From: Begonia masoniana
Lineage: Eukaryota > Streptophyta > Magnoliopsida > Cucurbitales > Begoniaceae
NCBI GenBank assembly: GCA_022432975.1
Contig: CM039502.1
Span: forward strand, 11,491,803 to 11,555,802
Reading direction: 5' to 3'
DNA length: 64,000 nt
This document shows, in pieces, positions 58,445 through 64,000 of this stretch. Every line of letters begins with the position of its first letter. The stretch's first letter is position 1. Position numbers and translations under genes: made by a program. The notes below the pieces were generated by a model. That model saw only the letters and a program-made list of their open reading frames with translations, was not told where the DNA came from and searched no databases.

Positions 58445-60473
58445 ATGGATCCACGTGATTATAACATTGATTTTGACGATGATATTGAAGAAAATAGGGA
58501 AAATGCATTTCAATAGGACAATCATCTGCACAAGCATCCACTTCCACTTCATCACCTCAAAAAAAAAAAAGAAACAAAACTTCTGAGGTATGGAAACATT
58601 TTGTAATGAAAGATATTAAAATAGGTGGAAAAATAGAATCCAGAGCTCAATGTAAATATTGTATTAAAAATTATGCATATGTTTCTAGTAGTTCAACTAC
58701 CTCACTAAATAGGCATTATCAAAAGTGTCATTTAAACGATCAAGTTAGAGATCCTACGCAGAGATTATTAAATGCTAGTGGTAGTGGCACTTTTATGTAT
58801 TCACAGAATAAAATGAGAGAAGAAATAGCAAAACTTGTAACACAATGTGAATTACCCCTAGCGTTTACTGATAGTATTGAATTTGAAAATTTTATGAAAG
58901 AATATACTACTCCTAACTTTAAACGTGTTCCTAGAATTACTACTAGAAATGATATCATTAAAATGTTTAATGATATGAAAAATGAACTAATTGTATTTTT
59001 TTCAAATGCTCCTTCAATGTCTATTTGTATCACGTCTGATTTATGAAGTGCACGTAATTCTATAGGATATGTAGTTGTAACTTCTCATTTCATAGATGAA
59101 TCTTGGCAATTAAATAAAAGAATTTTAGGATTTCGGAATTGTGAATATCCGCACACTGGTATTACAATTTATAAATATATTGTTGCAATATTGCAAGAAT
59201 ATTCTATTTCTATTAAAGATAGAATATTTAGCATAACACTTGATAATGCTAGTGCTAATGATTCTGCTATTTCTCATTTTAAAAATTATTTCCAATTACA
59301 TGCTACTCACAATTCTATGTTTCATATGAGATGTGTTTGTCATATTTTAAATTTAGTTGTTAAAGATGGTATGACATTTATTTCACCTCATATTGAATCA
59401 ATTAGATCCGCAATTTCTTATATAATTGGATCTAATTCTAGGCAACAAGAATATAGAGATTTTTGTAAAGCTGCTCAACTTAAACCACGAAAATTAAAAA
59501 TAGACGTAGATAATAGGTGGAATTCTACTTATTTAATGTTGGAAAATGCTAGGCCATATTGGCAAGTTATCTGTACTTTTATTAGTGAGAAAACTCAAAG
59601 TATTAATCTTGATAAATCTAGTTGCGATGTAGCTAATATATTTCTTGATTTTTTAAAACCATTTTATGAAGCTACAAATGAATGCTCGGGAATTTATTAT
59701 CCCACTTCTCATCTTGTTCTTCCCATTTTTATAAACTTAACTGGCAATTTTGCTCAATATCGACGTGTAGATGAATTTAGAGATATTCTTAATAAAATGG
59801 AAACAAAATTTAAAAAGTATTGGCTTGACATCCCTCCTATTTTTTGTTATGCATGTATAATGGACCATAGATATAAGTTAAGAGGAATATCTCTTATTGT
59901 TAATAAAATTTCTAATAATTTACAAACTCCTTCTTTGTTTTCTATAGATCAAATAACTCATGGAATTACTAGTTTATATTCTTCTTATGAATCTAAATAT
60001 TCAAATCTTAGTCGTCGTGTTTCTTCACATGATGCTACTTCAAGTAGTAGTGGTGGAATTGGAAATATTATAGGTTCACAATTTAGTATTCATGATATTT
60101 GGAATGAATTAGATACAGATGCATATTCTAGTTCTATGAGAAATGAACTTGAAATTTATTTTGACACTAGATATCAATTTTCTCGAGAAGAAAATTTGAT
60201 ATTTTAAATTGGTGGAAAATGTTTTCTATCACATATCATATTCTGTCTGTGATGGCACGAGATCTACTAACACCTCCGGTCTCAACTGTAGCATCGGAAT
60301 CTGCTTTCAGTGCAGGTGGACGTGTGTATGATGATCGATGAGGACGGCTTGCACCTGATCTTGTAGAGGCGCTTATTTGCATGAAGGATTGGAACGATGC
60401 GGTTACTAGAAACCAACAGAGAAAGGACGAAATACTTGAAGAATTTCAAAATTTGGAAGTTCAAGAAGATTAG
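58445..60473 (+). pseudogene. hAT transposase of copy B, inactivated
   Basis: The N-terminus MDPRDYNIDFDDD starts at 58445 but runs into a TAG at 58514-58516; the conserved frame resumes after a frame change near 58510. A BED zinc finger follows (CKYC at about 58651, then HYQKCH), then DNA encoding SDL followed by a TGA at 59044-59046 where the family has tryptophan. The RNase H-like region (DNASANDSA, RCVCHILNLVVKDG, DNRWNSTYLML) and the dimerisation domain near the end complete it. A one-base deletion near 60193 relative to copy A and a CGA-to-TGA change at 60339-60341 add two more breaks. The ancestral stop is at 60471-60473. At least four lesions show decay since the last transposition. 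Confidence 0.9.
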
Positions 60474-60694
60474 TTTTGTAATTTTTTCATTTTGTAATTC
60501 AAGTAGTTTTGTAATTTTTTCATTTTGTAATTCATGATTGACAATTTAGATTGATGCCAACTGGATTTGTTTTAATTTGTATAAGTTTAATTTATACAAG
60601 TTTAAGTTTATAATGAAGATTATATTTTGTTTAGCTATCTATCTGTATTTGAACTTTGAAGTTTAAACTTTAAACTTTAAATATATGTACAATC

Positions 60695-61163
60695 AGAGCG
60701 ATTGATAGGCTCTTGTTTTTACAGATTGAGAGCAGAGCCGTCGCCCCACTTGGGGCGATTGATAGACTCTTGTTTTAAAAAAATATAGGTTGAGAGCCGA
60801 GCAGTCGTCCCAAGTGTGGCGCTTGATCGGCTGTCATTTAAAAAAAAACAGAACGAGAGCCCATCAGTCGCCCCAAGTGGGGTGATTGCTCGACTATCGT
60901 TAAAAAAAAAACAGAACCAGAGTCCATCAGTCGCCCCGAGTAGGGCGACTCATCGGCTGTTGTTTAAAAAAATTTAAACAAGGGACGATGAGTCGCCCCA
61001 AGTAGGGCGCCTCATCGGCTCTTGTTTAAATTTTTTTAAACAAGGGCCGAGGAGTCGCCCCAAGGAGGGCGACCGGCGACGCAGCGGCTCCTGTTTTAAA
61101 AAAATTTAAACAAGGGCCGATGAGTCGCCCTAACTCTGGGCGACTCATCAGCTTTGGTTGTTA
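60695..61163. repeat. Palindrome array between transposase and second ORF, copy B
   Basis: The counterpart of 1051-1398 in copy A. About seven units alternate CGCCCCAAGTGGGGCGA-type palindromes with TTTAAAAAAATTTAAACAAGGGCCGATGAG-like foldbacks. The palindrome core is conserved between the copies while the spacers differ strongly (TTTAAAACAGAGCGAGGGCC in A, AAAAAATTTAAACAAGGGCC in B). This suggests selection or gene conversion on the core. Confidence 0.8.
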
Positions 61164-61372
61164 AATTTAAATAGAAATATAGAATTGAATCATTTTAATT
61201 TTTACGTATCAGATTCCCAATTTCCCAAATCGGCAAATCCAGACTATCCAGTATCCTATCCCTAACCTAATCCCATTCCCACTTCCCGTTCCGGCGTTCC
61301 CAGACTCCCAGTTCCCTGAGACGGCGAGACCCCGACCCCGATTCCCCGTTCCGATCAAATTGGCCGCCCGCC

Positions 61373-61560
61373 AGTAACCCCTTCGACAACGCCGAAAACT
61401 CCAAATCTCCCTTCGCAGCGCCTCCCCTCCCCGACGGCCCGACCCCGATTCCCGTCTCGATCAAATTGCCCGACAGCCACTAACCCCTTCGACAACGCCG
61501 AAAACTCCAAATCTCCCTTTCGCAGTGCCTTCCCTCCTGTCAATCGGAGTATCGCAATTC
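61373..61560. repeat. Two tandem copies of a ~105-bp GC-rich unit in the ORF2 leader
   Basis: CTAACCCCTTCGACAACGCC and following text recur at about 61374 and 61479. A likely leader intron runs from 61592 (CTCA|GTAAGT) to 62020 (TCACAG), eleven bases before the ORF2 start codon, so ORF2 appears to have its own promoter and spliced leader. Confidence 0.65.
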
Positions 61561-62031
61561 GCACAACTTCGACCTCGGCGAATCCAGCTCAGTAAGTCTC
61601 ACCATCTGATCCGACTAGTTATATTTCATAATTTAACTGAATATTATTCGATTAATTCGTATTAGTTTGGGGAATTTGGGTTGATTTTGAATTTGATTGC
61701 TGAGGTTGGTTTGAGATACGAAAGTAATTGTGAATCCAGTTTTATAATTGTGCACACCACTTGTTCGACGAAATGTCTATGTGAGAATTCTAAGTTTAAA
61801 ATATTGATAATTCTGTTGGAAGTTGTTGTTTATTTGGGTGTGTGGACTGTGGTGTTTTAGTATTTGTATTTGTGTGAGAATTCTTAAGTTTAAAATATTG
61901 ATAATTTTGTTGGAACTTGGAAGTTATCTGTAGCCTGTAGGTTGTTTATTTGGGTCATGGGTCACTGGTGTGTCATGTGTGGTGTGTTTAGTATTTGTAA
62001 TTGTATTTGTGTTGTCACAGGTTAACAAAAT

Positions 62032-63552
62032 ATGCCGCCAAAATGTTTAAAAGCTTTTTCAAGCTCAAGCTCTCAAATCGATCACTCCTTCGTTAACTCT
62101 GAGGCAAGGAGATATTTCATGGATTTCATGGCGAAAAATAAAGCTATTATATGCGAAATCCAATTTTCACCCGATAGGAATGATGGAGATATTTTAGACA
62201 TGCTTAATCAACGAAAATGGGAGAATCTTGCTGCATTAGGTGGTGATGCGAATGTAAGTATCGTTCGTGAATTCTACGCAAATTTGAAGGTATCCAATTC
62301 AGATAGTACAGTTGAAGTTCGTAAGAAGATCATCGACTTCTCTCCTGAGATCATTAATACTAAGTTTGGTTTAGAGAACTTATATGAAGATGATTATCAT
62401 ACCATGATGGAAGAGGGACCAGATTATGACATGATCATACAAGAGATGGGACATTGAGGTTCACAGTGGGTTTATTCAATCGTCAACCGAGCTCAACCAT
62501 TACACTTGATACTAAGTTGTCTCAACTGCTATGCTCAAGCTTGGTGCAGGTTTATCAGGGGAAATTTAATGCCTACATCCCAGAGTTCAGAACTTACCAA
62601 AGACCGGGCGGTACTCCTCTACTGCATTCTCACTGGTCGCTCCATAAATGTTGGGCGAATTATCCATAATAATATCAGTGCATATCGCAAGGGTTCGACC
62701 ACTGCTGGCCATATCCATCCCATCCTCATCACGCAACTATGCGCAGCAGAGAATGTCCCTATGAGCTCAACTGACGAGTCTTGGATTCAGCCACAGCTTT
62801 ATGTCTCCTCAAATATTTCAAGAATACCTAAGTGGCCATACGGGGAAGCTAGAAGAAATGGATTGGTATTCATTGAGCATGATACTAATATTGAAATTCC
62901 TCCTCCACTGATGCCCTTGCCTCGTATCCGGCGCAAAGATGGTTCACAATGGGACATAGCGGAGGCAAAAAGAGAGCGCGCCGAAACTCGTCGAAAACAG
63001 CGATATGAAAATCAATCAACTATGCCTCCCGATCAAGGCGCCTCTTCATCATCTGTCGTGCCACCTCGCTCTTACTCAAATAAAGACTTGGGACAGATGT
63101 TAGAAAATCTTACACTCCAACAAGACCAAATTTTTGGCAACATGGCTGCTCAACATACCAGCTTTCAACAAGACATAAGACAAAGGCTAGAAAATATTTT
63201 CTATCAACATAGCACCTTTGAACAGGATGTAAGACAAAGGTTGGAAAATATTTCCAATCAACATACCAGCTTTGAACAGGATGCAAGACAAAGGCTGGAA
63301 AATATTTCCGATCAGCAAAGATGCATCGAACATTGGTTGATGCATATGCAAAATCATTCGGTAGAGCTGACAAACTTCTGTGCACGATATGTGAGATCAT
63401 TAGATGCTCATTATGACAATTTGAATGGAGTGAACCCAAATTTACCTATCTTTCCGGAGCACCTATTGAGACCATATCACCCTCACAATAGGGTGGTGAG
63501 AACGATGAGCCCGACGGCGACCAGTCATGAGCTAGAGTTATGTTATTTTTAA
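62032..63552 (+). pseudogene. hAT copy B second ORF, 'putative plant transposon protein' family, one stop
   Basis: It starts MPPKCLKAFSSSSSQIDHSF at 62032. Family blocks are IVREFYANLKVSNSD, FSPEIINTKFGLENLYEDDY and LLYCILTGRSINVGRIIHNN, followed by a Pro-rich linker, KRERAETRRKQRYEN, and about three and a half 18-residue coiled-coil repeats of the type QHTSFEQDARQRLENISN. One CGA-to-TGA change (62455-62457) interrupts the frame; otherwise it is continuous to 63552 (506 codons plus stop). The C-terminus differs from copy A after PEHLLRPY because of a small indel. The protein's role is unknown; its constant pairing with the transposase suggests a helper in transposition, which is an inference. 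Confidence 0.8.
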
Positions 63553-63684
63553 CCTACATTTTTAGTTTATTTTATGCATTGAATTTGTGGACATATTTAT
63601 TTTAAATTTAGGTAATTATAGTATATTTTATGATATATTTTAGACTTTAGTTATACAATCAGAAATTTTTATTTATATAATTGT

Positions 63685-63924
63685 AAGCTCAGCTCGTTAC
63701 GCTCGGCTCGTTAAGCTCGTTGGGCCGGCTCGGCTCGGCTCGTTAGGCCCGTGGCTCGTGAGCCAGCTCGAGTTAGAAATTTTTTTGATCAGCTCGTTAG
63801 GCTCGGCTCGTTAGGCTCGGCAGGCTCGTTAGGCTCGGCTCGTTTGGCTCGGCAGGCTCGGTGAGCCGGGACTTTCCCGACTCGGCTCGGCTCGACTCGC
63901 TCGTTTAACATCTCTATAGAGGAC
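63685..63924. repeat. hAT copy B right subterminal array, terminal repeat and target duplication
   Basis: GCTCGGCTCGTTA-type words fill 63685-63895. The terminal repeat is 63896-63916 and the target duplication TAGAGGAC is 63917-63924, identical to 52224-52231. Confidence 0.95.
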
Positions 63925-64000
63925 TTAGAGGAATCTAATCCAAATCTCTTTAGCAGATCTTTGATGTATTTTTCTTGATAGAAGAAAATACCATCAGATT
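63925..64000 (-). pseudogene. Copia pol, RT fragment on the far side of the hAT insertion
   Basis: On the minus strand this reads SDGIFFYQEKYIKDLLKRFG and on to the insertion site, the reverse transcriptase tail that precedes the GMIGSLLYLT block at 52100. It continues in frame, across the hAT element, with the segment ending at 52223. The rest of pol, gag and the 5' LTR lie beyond the window. Confidence 0.9.

Larger units (their letters stand above)
52232..63916 (+). mobile_element. hAT transposon copy B, complete ends, inactivated
   Basis: An 11,685-bp insertion with perfect 21-bp terminal inverted repeats and an 8-bp target duplication, sitting in the pol gene of a copia element. Without the nested 2.9-kb solo LTR it is about 8.8 kb, long for a hAT element. 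It carries three genes on the plus strand: an extra plant-transposon-protein ORF (56083-57401), the hAT transposase (58445-60473) and a second ORF (62032-63552). All three have stops or frameshifts, so this copy is non-autonomous, but its ends are intact. It could in principle be mobilised by a relative. Confidence 0.92.

Overview
This window is nuclear DNA from a eudicot plant. It has split genes with GT-AG introns, a class E floral MADS-box gene with the standard eight-exon layout, an AT-rich background, a nuclear tRNA-Ile, and several plant mobile-element families. The repeat style and protein flavour reminded me of cucurbits, but that is only an impression.

Layout. (1) 1-4601: the right-hand part of a hAT DNA transposon (copy A). 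It carries the C-terminal part of the transposase, an array of short palindromes, and a second ORF of the 'putative plant transposon protein' family. That ORF is broken by a stop codon and by a 594-bp insertion. (2) 6880-24060: a tandem segmental duplication carrying six minus-strand genes for small secreted RALF-like peptides. Four are intact, one is frameshifted and one has lost half of its cysteine core. A Cassandra-like element with a 5S rRNA-derived segment entered one duplicated copy after the duplication. (3) 27.5-46.6 kb: the ordinary gene island. It holds a UDP-arabinopyranose mutase (reversibly glycosylated polypeptide), tRNA-Ile(AAU), a SEPALLATA-type MADS-box gene, a DsbA-like CPWC thiol oxidoreductase, and a minus-strand RING-H2 E3 ligase. 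All exon boundaries could be assigned with reading frame preserved. (4) 47504-64000: a nest of transposons. A minus-strand Ty1/copia element (3' LTR, an extra 737-residue ORF after pol, and the RT/RNase H end of pol) is interrupted inside pol by an 11.7-kb hAT element (copy B). Copy B has perfect 21-bp terminal inverted repeats and an 8-bp target duplication. It is itself interrupted by a 2.9-kb solo LTR with a 5-bp target duplication.

The most unusual theme links the two ends. Four ORFs of one plant-transposon-associated protein superfamily sit in two unrelated element types: twice as the last ORF of hAT elements, once as an extra ORF inside hAT copy B, and once after pol in the copia element. 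Each lies between or beside arrays of short tandem or palindromic motifs, and the motif differs between elements: GTCGACC, CGTGGACG, or GCTCGGC with CGCCCC-GGGGCG. My hypothesis is that these proteins recognise arrays specific to their own element. The second theme is the RALF-like cluster. Its signal and propeptide regions are nearly constant while the mature cysteine-framed peptides differ strongly, a pattern that suggests ligand diversification.
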